Positions 6,277-13,381 of a stretch of DNA of 15,410 bases are shown piece after piece. The translations under genes and the position numbers were made by a program. Position 1 is the first letter of the stretch. Each line of letters begins with the position of its first letter. The DNA is from Candidatus Thorarchaeota archaeon MP8T_1 (GTDB taxonomy: Archaea; Asgardarchaeota; Thorarchaeia; Thorarchaeales; Thorarchaeaceae), in assembly GCA_002825465.1 (NCBI GenBank), contig PJER01000051.1:1-15410 (forward strand), in the 5' to 3' direction. A model generated the notes under the pieces. That model was not told the origin of the DNA. It was given only the letters and a program-made list of their open reading frames with translations, and did no database searches.

Positions 6277-7005
6277 CTAGTCATCAGAAACAATGAAGGA
6301 CTCTGCTATAATATCACTTTCTTTCACACCCATCTTCTCCAATGTTTCTTTCAGTCCAACCACGAAAGGATCAGGTCCACAGATGTAGAATTTCTGATTC
6401 AGGTCATTGACATACTTTTGAATCAGCTCTTTACTGATTCGCTCATGCTCATATCCTGGAGTCTGATCACGTGTGAGTGTCAGTATGAGATTATCGCCTA
6501 GCATATGACGGAACTCTTTCTCAAGGATAATGTCCTTTGCCATCTTGTTAGAGAAGAACAGAACATTGCCTTCTATCTGTGAGGTTTTATGGAGGTGGCG
6601 AAGTATTGCAATGAAGGGGGTGATTCCAGCTCCTCCTGCGAGAAAGACACCTTTGCCTTCATAGTGGATTGTGCCAAATGGTTCATGAAGTAGCAACTCG
6701 TCTCCAGATTCTAGCATATGAAGCTGTTTTGTGAATCCATTATGACTCGGATAAGCCTTGATTGTAAATTCAATTATATGATCCTGATTAAGGGAGGTAA
6801 ATGAGAACTCTCGATAATCTTTCTCCCATTTTGAATTAGGAATGGATAATGTTGTTGCTTGTCCGGGAATAAACTCATATCCATTTGGCTTTTCAATGAT
6901 GAAACGCTTCACATCATGAGTAACAAATTCACTCATCAATAGTTTCACTTGATTTGGATGTTTCTGTGAGGGGTACTTGCGAACTTTAGACTTGGAATCA
7001 ACCAT
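6277..7005 (-). CDS. Ferredoxin-NADP reductase-like flavoprotein
   Basis: A 242-residue oxidoreductase of the ferredoxin-NADP reductase superfamily, built of an FAD-binding beta-barrel and a nucleotide-binding domain. Residues 65-71, REFSFTS, are the RxYSxT-type flavin motif. Residues 123-131, AGGAGITPF, are the NAD(P)H pyrophosphate-binding glycine motif. FYICGPDPFV (207-215) is the conserved CGP block near the C-terminus. There is no 2Fe-2S domain and no heme domain, so it should act with a separate partner. The divergently transcribed flavodoxin 156 bases away is an obvious candidate, with electrons moving between NAD(P)H and flavodoxin in either direction. The ATG at 7005 has AGTGGT about 9 bases upstream and a TATA-like TTTATTTAAA about 50 bases upstream. 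Confidence 0.87.
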   Translation of the reverse strand: MVDSKSKVRKYPSQKHPNQVKLLMSEFVTHDVKRFIIEKPNGYEFIPGQATTLSIPNSKWEKDYREFSFTSLNQDHIIEFTIKAYPSHNGFTKQLHMLESGDELLLHEPFGTIHYEGKGVFLAGGAGITPFIAILRHLHKTSQIEGNVLFFSNKMAKDIILEKEFRHMLGDNLILTLTRDQTPGYEHERISKELIQKYVNDLNQKFYICGPDPFVVGLKETLEKMGVKESDIIAESFIVSDD

Positions 7006-7050
7006 CTTATCATAACCACTTTACATTTTTTAGGAAATAGAAAATCTTGA

Positions 7051-7060
7051 TTTAAATAAA
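7051..7060 (-). promoter_or_regulatory. TATA-like element for the FNR-like gene
   Basis: The minus strand reads TTTATTTAAA, centred about 50 bases upstream of the ATG at 7005. The predicted start of transcription near 7029 leaves a leader of about 24 bases. It lies in the divergent intergenic region shared with the flavodoxin gene. Confidence 0.5.
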
Positions 7061-7114
7061 CAATAGTTATCTATACTAATAAAGCATGATATTCATCCAT
7101 TTTCTCGAAAGGTG

Positions 7115-7124
7115 ATATTTTATT
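7115..7124 (+). promoter_or_regulatory. TATA-like element for the flavodoxin gene
   Basis: ATATTTTATT is centred about 43 bases upstream of the flavodoxin ATG. Transcription near 7145 would give a short leader containing GTGAT five bases before the ATG. The placement fits an archaeal promoter, although the region is generally A/T rich. Confidence 0.4.
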
Positions 7125-7161
7125 TGTCAGTGTTCTTAACTCATTTGCACAGTGATAATTT

Positions 7162-7614
7162 ATGAAAAAGGCACTAATTGTATATCATAGCTTATTTGGC
7201 AATACTGAGAAGCTAGCAAATGCCTTAACTGCAGGTCTTCAGGGAGGTGGATGTGTAGCTGAAACAGTTAAGGCAGACGCTGTTGACTTGAGGAGTTTGA
7301 GTGACGTTGATCTCTTGTGTGTTGGAACTCCAGTTCATGCATTTAATATTTCAAAACCTGTGAAAGGATTTCTTGAGATTCTATCGAGTCAAGAAGGATT
7401 GAGTGGCAAGAAAGCATTTGCTTTTGACACCAAGATGAAGAGTAGGTTCGCTGGTACTGCTGGAGGCAAAATTGAGAAGAAGCTGAAACAACTCGGCCTG
7501 GAGATTGTCAAACCCGCCAAGTCTGCTGTTGTAAAGGGTAGAGAAGGACCTCTGGAAGAAGGTGCTGAAGAAACATTCAAGCAAATAGGTGCAGAGCTTG
7601 CTAGAATGATGTAA
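7162..7614 (+). CDS. Flavodoxin
   Basis: A 150-residue flavodoxin-like domain protein of usual short-chain length. YHSLFGNTEKLA (residues 8-19) is the FMN phosphate-binding loop following the first strand ALIVY. VGTPVHAFNISKP (about 54-66) corresponds to the loop contacting the isoalloxazine ring, although it lacks the typical aromatic pair seen in bacterial flavodoxins. KKAFAFDTK marks the fourth strand. It should carry one or two electrons in the cytoplasm; the FNR-like protein encoded divergently is the likely partner, and the nitroreductase a possible further one. GTGAT lies 5 bases before the ATG. The A+T content matches the neighbours, and there is no sign of truncation. Confidence 0.87.
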   Translation: MKKALIVYHSLFGNTEKLANALTAGLQGGGCVAETVKADAVDLRSLSDVDLLCVGTPVHAFNISKPVKGFLEILSSQEGLSGKKAFAFDTKMKSRFAGTAGGKIEKKLKQLGLEIVKPAKSAVVKGREGPLEEGAEETFKQIGAELARMM

Positions 7615-7677
7615 TATCTATTGCAGAGACACAGATGTAATCATTATAGCTGAATAAGGAACTGCTATGACTATCAT

Positions 7678-7685
7678 CTTATATA
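7678..7685 (+). promoter_or_regulatory. TATA-like element for the CBS-domain gene
   Basis: CTTATATA lies about 41 bases upstream of the TTG at 7723. Transcription starting about 26 bases downstream, near 7708, would give a leader of only about 15 bases that begins at the AGAGGA ribosome-binding site. This supports a unit of the CBS-domain gene and the GH130 gene. Confidence 0.5.
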
Positions 7686-7722
7686 CTACAGTTGAGCATT
7701 AATAGACTAGAGGAATGATTGA

Positions 7723-8112
7723 TTGAAAATCCAACACTGGATTGATGAAGATGTAGTAACTACTTCAGGAGATATTTCTGTCAAAGAGGCAATCATTATC
7801 CTTCACCAACGACACATTGACTCAATTGTTATTCTCGATAAAGATCAAAAATGTGAAGGCATGTTCACTGAACGCGATGCAATAAGAGTCGTAGCAAACG
7901 ACATTCCTTTGACCACTCCGCTTGCCAAGGTCATGACGACAAACCTACAGACAATAAATGAACATGCTACATACGCAATGGCTAAGGAAACCATGAGAAA
8001 TCATAACATTAGACATCTCCCCGTGGTCGATGAGAATGGACGTTTTATCGGTCTCATCAATCTTGGAAAAATGTTAGATGAGATACATGAGATGCATAAA
8101 ATAAAGCGTTAG
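7723..8112 (+). CDS. CBS-domain pair protein
   Basis: A 129-residue protein made of two CBS repeats and nothing else. The first (about residues 8-63) contains DISVKEAIIILHQRHIDSIVILD and EGMFTERDAIR. The second (about 69-125) contains INEHATYAMAKETMRNHNIRHLPVVDENGRFIGLI. Such pairs bind adenosine nucleotides such as AMP, ATP or S-adenosylmethionine and regulate partner proteins. The start must be TTG at 7723: a TGA lies directly before it in frame, and AGAGGA sits 8 bases upstream. The GH130 gene follows 31 bases later on the same strand, so this protein may sense cell energy state for that pathway. That link is inference. Confidence 0.85.
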   Translation: MKIQHWIDEDVVTTSGDISVKEAIIILHQRHIDSIVILDKDQKCEGMFTERDAIRVVANDIPLTTPLAKVMTTNLQTINEHATYAMAKETMRNHNIRHLPVVDENGRFIGLINLGKMLDEIHEMHKIKR

Positions 8113-8143
8113 GAGTCTTCAATTCAAACCGGGAGATAATGCA

Positions 8144-9034
8144 ATGAAACGCTTCGACAAAAATCCAATCCTTAAACCAGTGCCGGGCCATTATTGGCAA
8201 AATCGGAATGTGTACAATGCAGCAGTTCTCCATGCAGGAGGAAAAGTCCACGTACTCTATCGAGCGCAAGGAGATGACAATGTATCGCGAATTGGGTATG
8301 CGAGTTCATCGGATGGCTATTCAATCGATGAGCGACAACCTGAACCAGTATTTATTCCAGAATATTCTCGCGAGAACCTGGGTTGCGAAGATCCGCGGCT
8401 AACACAGATGGATGGAGATTGTTTAATGACCTACACAGCCTATGGGAATACTCCTAGAACAGCGTACCAGGTTTCTGTAACCAAAATATCATTACAAGAC
8501 CTACTGGAAGGCAATTGGAATTGGGGAGAGAGATGGCTACCTTTTGATGGCATATTAAACAAGAATGCGGTGATTTTCCCCAGGAAGATAAATGGGTCGT
8601 ATGTGATGTATCACCGAATAGAACCAGATCTGTGCGTAGCATACTCTGATGATTTGAAGAGGTGGTGTCAGGTAAAGGCACTGATGCACCCTAGGCTAGA
8701 CCATTGGGATAGTCTCAAAGTAGGGTCAGCTGGGCCCCCCATTGAAATCAACGAGGGATGGCTCTTTATCTATCATGGAGTAGACCATGATTATACTTAC
8801 CGTCTGGGGTCTCTCTTGATTGACAAGGATGACCCCGAAAACATTCTCTATAGGTCCGAAAAACCAATTTTAGAGCCTCAAGAGCCATACGAGAAATTTG
8901 GATTTGTGCCAAATGTTGTATTCAGTTGTGGGAGTGTTCTGTTTGACGACAAGCTTTTGGTCTATTATGGAGGCGCAGACTCAGTAGTATGTGGAGCTGA
9001 GTTTGAGTTAGGAGAACTTCTCCCAAAGGCATAG
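8144..9034 (+). CDS. GH130-family mannoside phosphorylase-like protein
   Basis: A 296-residue five-bladed beta-propeller enzyme of glycoside hydrolase family 130, whose members phosphorolyse or hydrolyse beta-mannosides. Family blocks in order are NPILKP (7-12), YNAAVL (24-29), YRAQGDD (39-45), GCEDPR (80-85) with the likely catalytic Asp83, KNAVIFP (140-146), MYHRIEPDLCVAYSDD (155-170), GSAGPPIEINEGWLFIYHGV (194-213), DPENILYRSEKPILEP (230-245), YEKFGFVPNVVF (249-260) and YYGGAD (274-279). The length fits the compact phosphorylase subfamilies. The expected reaction is beta-mannoside plus phosphate to mannose-1-phosphate and a shortened chain, or the reverse; the linkage cannot be read. The family is related to GT108 mannosyltransferase-phosphorylases. 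GGGAG lies 8 bases before the ATG. It converges with the glycosidase-like gene, with 8 bases between stops. Confidence 0.86.
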   Translation: MKRFDKNPILKPVPGHYWQNRNVYNAAVLHAGGKVHVLYRAQGDDNVSRIGYASSSDGYSIDERQPEPVFIPEYSRENLGCEDPRLTQMDGDCLMTYTAYGNTPRTAYQVSVTKISLQDLLEGNWNWGERWLPFDGILNKNAVIFPRKINGSYVMYHRIEPDLCVAYSDDLKRWCQVKALMHPRLDHWDSLKVGSAGPPIEINEGWLFIYHGVDHDYTYRLGSLLIDKDDPENILYRSEKPILEPQEPYEKFGFVPNVVFSCGSVLFDDKLLVYYGGADSVVCGAEFELGELLPKA

Positions 9035-9042
9035 AATACCGA

Positions 9043-10104
9043 TTAGAGTGAACTCTGTGACTCACGCTTACGATGCACTTCCATTTCAAAGCGTGCTAAA
9101 AGATAAGAGAGACCAGATTCAGCTCCTTGATTTCGATTTAGACCACGAGCGGTGATGCCATCGTATGTACCACCAGTTTCGGGATTGTAGACCATAACAC
9201 CGTTGGAATTCTTACCTAAAAACCAATCAAAAGCAGTTCGTGTCATTTTGGAGTATTTCTTCTTTCCAGTAACCTGATAGGCAACAGAAGCCGCTTCAAC
9301 CATACAGGATGCTTCTAGCGGCTGTTGATCATAGAGAGCCTTCTTCCCACCTCGTTCGTACCAGGATTGATTTCCAACTGGTTGGTAGATACCATTTACA
9401 ATATCATTTGAAGCAAGAAAGTTGAGTGTCTTCTCAGCTATGGTCAGGTAATCCTTTTTTCTGGTTATCTGATATGCCAAGAAAAGGGCATGAGAGAGAC
9501 GTGGGTTCGCATAAGTTAGAGATGTTTCAAACCATTGCCATGCAGGAGTAGATGCTTGCCTGTAGAGTGCACAAAGTCGGTCAGCAAGATTAGTCACATT
9601 TATCGGAGGATTCCCATCCTCAGGGAAAGCTTTTGCATAATGATACAGACCCAGAAGAGCAAATGCATTAGTTCGAGGTGATCGTGACTTTAAAGCCCAG
9701 ATAAGACTCCTGTCAAAGATTTCTTTTGCAGCCATTCTGATATCTTCGGGAATGGTAGTTTCTTGAGAATAACCACAAGCCCAGAGCACACGTCCAAGAG
9801 AGTCGTCTGAGCCCACCTCGTCAAGGAAATTACGATCGTACCCGACGAAGTTGTGTACACGACCATCTTTCATCTGAACATACAGGAGAAAGCTTAGGTA
9901 GATTCTGACAAGTTCTAAGTTTTTTTCTCCACCTAATAATTCATGGTATCGGAGAGTAGCAATGAGAGCACGCGCATTATCATCAGTGGTATACCCTTCT
10001 CGTCGGTCTCCTATTGATGACCTTGCGTGTTGAAGGATGCCTGTGTCATCCGTCATTTCATGTATCCATGTGCAATTTATCGTAGGGAGCTCGATGTGGT
10101 TCAC
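9043..10104 (-). CDS. Putative (alpha/alpha)6-barrel glycosidase-like protein
   Basis: A 353-residue soluble protein that reads as repeated helical hairpins typical of an (alpha/alpha)6-barrel. The N-terminal block MTDDTGILQHA (17-27), followed by GYTTDDNARAL (37-47), is characteristic of a poorly characterised family often found beside GT4 mannosyltransferases and GH130 enzymes. Other conserved-looking sites are WQWFE (189-193), TYANPRLSHALF (196-207), WYERGG (about 244-249) and DQQPLEASCMVEAA (256-269). Activity is unproven; a role trimming or binding a mannan chain is inferred from context. The start is taken as GTG at 10104, 8 bases after the GT4 stop. An AGGAT element is unusually close. 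A Met at residue 17 is an alternative but would begin inside the conserved block. Confidence 0.72.
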   Translation of the reverse strand: MNHIELPTINCTWIHEMTDDTGILQHARSSIGDRREGYTTDDNARALIATLRYHELLGGEKNLELVRIYLSFLLYVQMKDGRVHNFVGYDRNFLDEVGSDDSLGRVLWACGYSQETTIPEDIRMAAKEIFDRSLIWALKSRSPRTNAFALLGLYHYAKAFPEDGNPPINVTNLADRLCALYRQASTPAWQWFETSLTYANPRLSHALFLAYQITRKKDYLTIAEKTLNFLASNDIVNGIYQPVGNQSWYERGGKKALYDQQPLEASCMVEAASVAYQVTGKKKYSKMTRTAFDWFLGKNSNGVMVYNPETGGTYDGITARGLNRNQGAESGLSYLLARFEMEVHRKRESQSSL

Positions 10105-10112
10105 TATCCTAT

Positions 10113-11276
10113 CTATTGAACAAATTCCTTGAATAGGTCAATGAATTTCGAAGCCACACTAGGCCACGTCATACTTTGACCATGATTGTATGCAAGCTTT
10201 TCAATACTGGCTTTCTTTTCAGGGTTTTCTACAAGGTCTCTGATTCCGTCGGTAATTGATCCGGGATTTCTAAATTTGCAGAGAATTCCTCTACCTTCAG
10301 CCAATAGTTCTTCTGCATAGTAGAAGGGAGTGGATATGATTGGTTTACCAGCACCCATTGCATAAGTCACTGTTCCACTAGAGAGCTGTTCCTTGTTATT
10401 ATAGGGGCAGATATAGACATCTGTCGCTTGGAGATACTGTATCAACTCTTCTTTGGTAAGGAATCGGTTGTGAAATCTTACATTGTTTCGCAAACCCAAT
10501 TCTTTTACAAGTCGTTGGAGGTGCTTCCTGTATTTCTCTCCTTGGTGGAGTCTTACTTGTGGATGAGTCACTCCGATTATCAAGTAGAGTATGTCAGGAT
10601 GTTCCTTCACAATCTCTGGTAATGCTTTGATTGCATGTTCAATTCCCTTGTCTTGACTTAAGAGACCAAAGGTTGACAGAACAGTCCGTCCATTCAAAGA
10701 CAATTTTCTCTTCGCTGTTTCAGTTGGCATAAGTGGGAAATTAGGGCTTCCGTGCGGAATGATCTTGATTTCTTCTCTTTTAACACGATAGCTCTCTTGA
10801 AGGATGTTAGAAGCCATTTCTGTCATGACTGTGATGGCAGAACTAGCTTTCGCTATTCCCTTTACCACTTTTTCGTGGGTTGAAGCACTCTCAGGAGTTT
10901 GGAATATCTTAGCGTCGGGAAAAAGAGTTGTATGCATCGTAGTGACAATAGGTTTGTTCAACTTTTTCAAGAATACTAAGATATCTTCTCCCCACGCTCC
11001 ACCCCAAAGTCCAAACTCATGTTGTATATTAACTAAATCGAAATCTGAGTCGTTGATATGTTCAGCAACTTCTTTGTAGCTCGCTATATCGTCTTCATCG
11101 ATTTGCCACAATACATCGTCCCCGTAGTTATAGCAGGACCCGGGATCATTGATTGCGATAATCCCATGTGGTTTCAATTCGTTGAGACTGTCGATATGTT
11201 TAACCAAATCCTCTGTGAAAGTGGCTATTCCACACTCTCTGGGCGTATAGCTGCTAACATAGGCCACTTTTGTCAT
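10113..11276 (-). CDS. GT4-family glycosyltransferase
   Basis: A GT-B fold retaining glycosyltransferase of family GT4 (387 residues from the chosen start), cytoplasmic and using a nucleotide sugar, plausibly GDP-mannose. The N-terminal PRECGIATFTEDL (about 12-24) is the acceptor-side glycine motif. QHEFGLWGGAWGEDIL and IPHGSPNFPL follow, then the C-terminal domain from LSTFGLLSQDKGIEHAIKAL. Donor binding is marked by VYICPYNNKEQLSSGTVTYA, GAGKPIISTPFYYAEELL and the acidic residues spaced like the GT4 ExxxxxxxE motif. A GTG three codons upstream (11285) is possible; the ATG at 11276 is preferred because GTGA lies 5 bases upstream. The glycosidase-like gene follows after 8 bases, so the two should be co-transcribed. 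A 7-base inverted repeat lies just upstream. Confidence 0.87.
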   Translation of the reverse strand: MTKVAYVSSYTPRECGIATFTEDLVKHIDSLNELKPHGIIAINDPGSCYNYGDDVLWQIDEDDIASYKEVAEHINDSDFDLVNIQHEFGLWGGAWGEDILVFLKKLNKPIVTTMHTTLFPDAKIFQTPESASTHEKVVKGIAKASSAITVMTEMASNILQESYRVKREEIKIIPHGSPNFPLMPTETAKRKLSLNGRTVLSTFGLLSQDKGIEHAIKALPEIVKEHPDILYLIIGVTHPQVRLHQGEKYRKHLQRLVKELGLRNNVRFHNRFLTKEELIQYLQATDVYICPYNNKEQLSSGTVTYAMGAGKPIISTPFYYAEELLAEGRGILCKFRNPGSITDGIRDLVENPEKKASIEKLAYNHGQSMTWPSVASKFIDLFKEFVQ

Positions 11277-11292
11277 AATCTTCACATCTTCA

Positions 11293-11313
11293 ATAGAACT
11301 AGTAATGTTCTAT
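11293..11313. repeat. Inverted repeat, candidate operator before the GT4 gene
   Basis: ATAGAAC and GTTCTAT are exact inverted copies with a 7-base spacer (TAGTAAT). The element lies 17-37 bases upstream of the preferred ATG of the GT4 gene, in the expected leader or promoter region. A dimeric regulator could bind here. Occurrence by chance is possible at this arm length. Confidence 0.35.
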
Positions 11314-11360
11314 CTGAACACACTTCTCTTAGTCGGAGATAAGCCTTATGAAGTAGCAGA

Positions 11361-11383
11361 AATCCAATGACTTTCTTTGGATT
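11361..11383. repeat. Inverted repeat just downstream of the phosphohexomutase gene
   Basis: AATCCAA and TTGGATT form 7-base arms around a 9-base loop, 12-34 bases after the stop of the mutase gene on the minus strand. It could fold as a 3' hairpin of the mutase transcript. No clear T-tract follows, so termination activity is doubtful. Confidence 0.25.
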
Positions 11384-11394
11384 GCACTTTAATC

Positions 11395-12753
11395 TCAGAC
11401 TAATTTCTTTGCTTGTTCAATGAGCTTTACACCTTCCTCACTAAGGTGATCGGCTATTTCTTGTGTTTTCCCCTCAGCAAAGCAACGATAGAGAGGTTCT
11501 GTGCCTGAGGGTCTAAGGAGAATCCATCCATCATCTCGGACTATCTTCACCCCATCAAGCGTAATTCGGTCCATGTCCTTAGTCAAATTAAGAAGTGCTT
11601 CTAAGAGACGTTCTTTCTTTTCTTGGGGAACTGGAACTTTCACCTTTGTATTGAAATAGGTAGGAAGCTCACTGACGAGCTGCGATAGCGATTTGCCTTC
11701 TGAAGCAATCATTTCTACAATTTGTGAAGCAGTCATTGCACCATCTCGGACGGGTTGATGGTCTGGATAGAAGACACCACCATTTTCCTCTCCACCAAGT
11801 TCTGCACGAATCTCCTCGATTCTGTGTGAAACAACAACACTTCCAACCTCAGTCCAGTCAATTTTAGCACCTGCTTTTCGAGCGATGTCCTCTATCAAAC
11901 GGCCACTTGAAACAGGTGTGACTAGAGTCGAACCGGGTTTCTTAGCTAGGACTCGCGAGGCAATCAATGCGAAAGACTGATCACCCCAAAGAACCCTGCC
12001 AGTTTCATCGACAAATGTAGCTCTGTCTGCATCTCCATCATGTGCGATTCCCAAATCGGCTTTCATGGATACCACAGCAGATGAGAGGTCTACAAGATTT
12101 TCAGGGATTGGCTCAGGATTTCTTCCAGGAAAAGTGCCATCTAATTGAGAATTGATTGAAATAACCCAACACCCAAGTTCTCGTAGTAATCGGGGAGTTA
12201 CTAAACTACCTACACTATTGGCACCATCTACTACTACTTTCAGTTTCTTTTCACGTATTTTATCAACATCAACATGCGATTTGATTCCCTCTAGATATTC
12301 ATCAATTGCAGTAGCATTAGTTGTGACTTCTCCGATTTTGTTCCACTCTGCAATATTGAATTGATTAGAATGGTATACTGCTTCAATCTGATCTTCGGTC
12401 TCTCGAGATGCCTCAATTCCATTAGCCCCGATGACTTTGATTCCATTGAAACGAGGTGGGTTGTGCGATGCTGTAACCATGACTCCTGCGACGCAGGCCA
12501 ATCTGGGAACCATATACTGTAAGGTGGGAGTTGGAGTAGGACCAAGATTGATGACTGAGCATCCAGTTGAGGTCAATCCTGCCATTATTGCATGGGTGAA
12601 CATTTCACCACCCATTCGTGAGTCTCGTGCAACAGCAATAGTACCAGGACCTAAAACAGTCCCAATTGCACGACTCAGCCGTAGAGCCAATTCAACGGTT
12701 ATGTCCTTGTTAATGATACCACGGACTCCGTTTGTGCCAAACATTCTGGTCAA
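11395..12753 (-). CDS. glmM: Phosphohexomutase, phosphoglucosamine mutase-like
   Basis: A 452-residue alpha-D-phosphohexomutase with the four usual domains. TASHNP (94-99) carries the phosphoserine Ser96. DGDADR (239-244) binds magnesium. GGEENGG (320-326) is the sugar-specificity loop, of the archaeal GlmM/PGM/PMM type. RPSGTEPLYRCFAEGK (414-429) binds substrate phosphate. It interconverts hexose-6- and hexose-1-phosphates; glucosamine, mannose or glucose forms cannot be told apart from sequence alone. A neighbouring GH130 and GT4 make mannose-1-phosphate a plausible substrate. The TTG at 12753 gives the usual FGTNGVRG-containing start and has GTGAT about 6 bases upstream. An ATG at 12744 is an alternative, and a TATA-like TATACAT near 12770 would even suit a leaderless ATG start. 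Confidence 0.86.
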   Translation of the reverse strand: MTRMFGTNGVRGIINKDITVELALRLSRAIGTVLGPGTIAVARDSRMGGEMFTHAIMAGLTSTGCSVINLGPTPTPTLQYMVPRLACVAGVMVTASHNPPRFNGIKVIGANGIEASRETEDQIEAVYHSNQFNIAEWNKIGEVTTNATAIDEYLEGIKSHVDVDKIREKKLKVVVDGANSVGSLVTPRLLRELGCWVISINSQLDGTFPGRNPEPIPENLVDLSSAVVSMKADLGIAHDGDADRATFVDETGRVLWGDQSFALIASRVLAKKPGSTLVTPVSSGRLIEDIARKAGAKIDWTEVGSVVVSHRIEEIRAELGGEENGGVFYPDHQPVRDGAMTASQIVEMIASEGKSLSQLVSELPTYFNTKVKVPVPQEKKERLLEALLNLTKDMDRITLDGVKIVRDDGWILLRPSGTEPLYRCFAEGKTQEIADHLSEEGVKLIEQAKKLV

Positions 12754-12900
12754 AATATTATCACTAATGTATAATGCAGTTGTGTTGAATCTTAAGAGTT
12801 ATCATAGAGCACTTTGAATTAATCTTAGGTTCTTAAATCAAATAATGAGCGAAACACAAAGATGTGAATTAGTAGTTGGCATCTCTGATATTAATCACCA

Positions 12901-12915
12901 GATTGTAGTACAATC
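12901..12915. repeat. Short near-continuous palindrome
   Basis: GATTGTA and TACAATC are exact inverted copies around a single central G. It lies in the 197-base gap between the mutase start and the end of the ABC operon, about 150 bases upstream of the mutase start. The form suits a small dimeric regulator, but the distance from any obvious promoter is large. Confidence 0.25.
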
Positions 12916-12925
12916 AATAAAGTAT

Positions 12926-12957
12926 TGAAAAAGTGGGACTGAAGCTTGTTTCAGTCC
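12926..12957 (-). terminator. Hairpin plus T-tract at the end of the ABC operon
   Basis: On the minus strand an 8-base stem (GGACTGAA with TTCAGTCC) around a 6-base loop (ACAAGC) is followed by CCAC and then a run of five T residues. The stem includes the TGA stop of the 137-aa gene. The arrangement resembles an intrinsic terminator; archaeal RNA polymerase mainly responds to the T-tract, so the hairpin may instead protect the 3' end. Confidence 0.5.
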
Positions 12958-13364
12958 ACATCTTCTAGGTTTGTAATAGGGGTTTGAGGAGGTTGAAGAA
13001 CCTCGAACACATGACTTTCTGTGTCAGTGCTAAGGGTACCTGAAGCAACCAAAATACCCTCCTCCTTTAACAATTCAAGACCGAATCCAATGGCTCTAAA
13101 GCGCTTGAGATATTCAAAGGTCTCAATAGTGACATCAATGAACCTCTGGAGTACTGTCATATCATCTGATTTTGGTAATGGTGGTAGAGAGACCTCAACA
13201 TCTACCTCTATCTGATCATTGTTGTACTCGTATCTTGTTAAGACTATACGGATCAATTCCGTTTCGAGGAGAACCTCTGATACTTGGTTTCTTGGTCTGT
13301 GAAGAAAAAAGAGGTCGGCAGCGGCGAACTGCCGAAACCTCTCCATCATCTCAATCGAATTCAT
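12951..13364 (-). CDS. Unrecognised 137-aa protein, third gene of ABC operon
   Basis: A soluble, acidic alpha/beta protein with no recognised family. The N-terminal helix (MNSIEMMERFRQFAAADLFFL) is followed by a strand-rich section (LIRIVLTRYEYNNDQIEVDVEVSLPP is about residues 37-62), a helical section (TVLQRFIDVTIETFEYLKRF) and a proline-rich acidic tail. No signal peptide or membrane segment is evident. GGAG sits about 9 bases before the ATG, and only 17 bases separate it from the permease stop, so it belongs to the ABC operon. It might be a cytoplasmic accessory or regulator of that exporter. That role is inferred only from position. Confidence 0.68.
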   Translation of the reverse strand: MNSIEMMERFRQFAAADLFFLHRPRNQVSEVLLETELIRIVLTRYEYNNDQIEVDVEVSLPPLPKSDDMTVLQRFIDVTIETFEYLKRFRAIGFGLELLKEEGILVASGTLSTDTESHVFEVLQPPQTPITNLEDVD

Positions 13365-13381
13365 TTTATGATTTCTCCAGT

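Noticed and set aside
12431..12817. Plus-strand ORF of 128 aa opposite the phosphohexomutase
   Set aside because: It is fully antisense to the well-supported mutase N-terminal half and has no family features.
12845..12928. Plus-strand 27-aa ORF in the gap between the mutase and ABC operon
   Set aside because: It has no ribosome-binding site or promoter with proper spacing, and it runs through the T-tract side of the terminator-like hairpin. Too weak to call.
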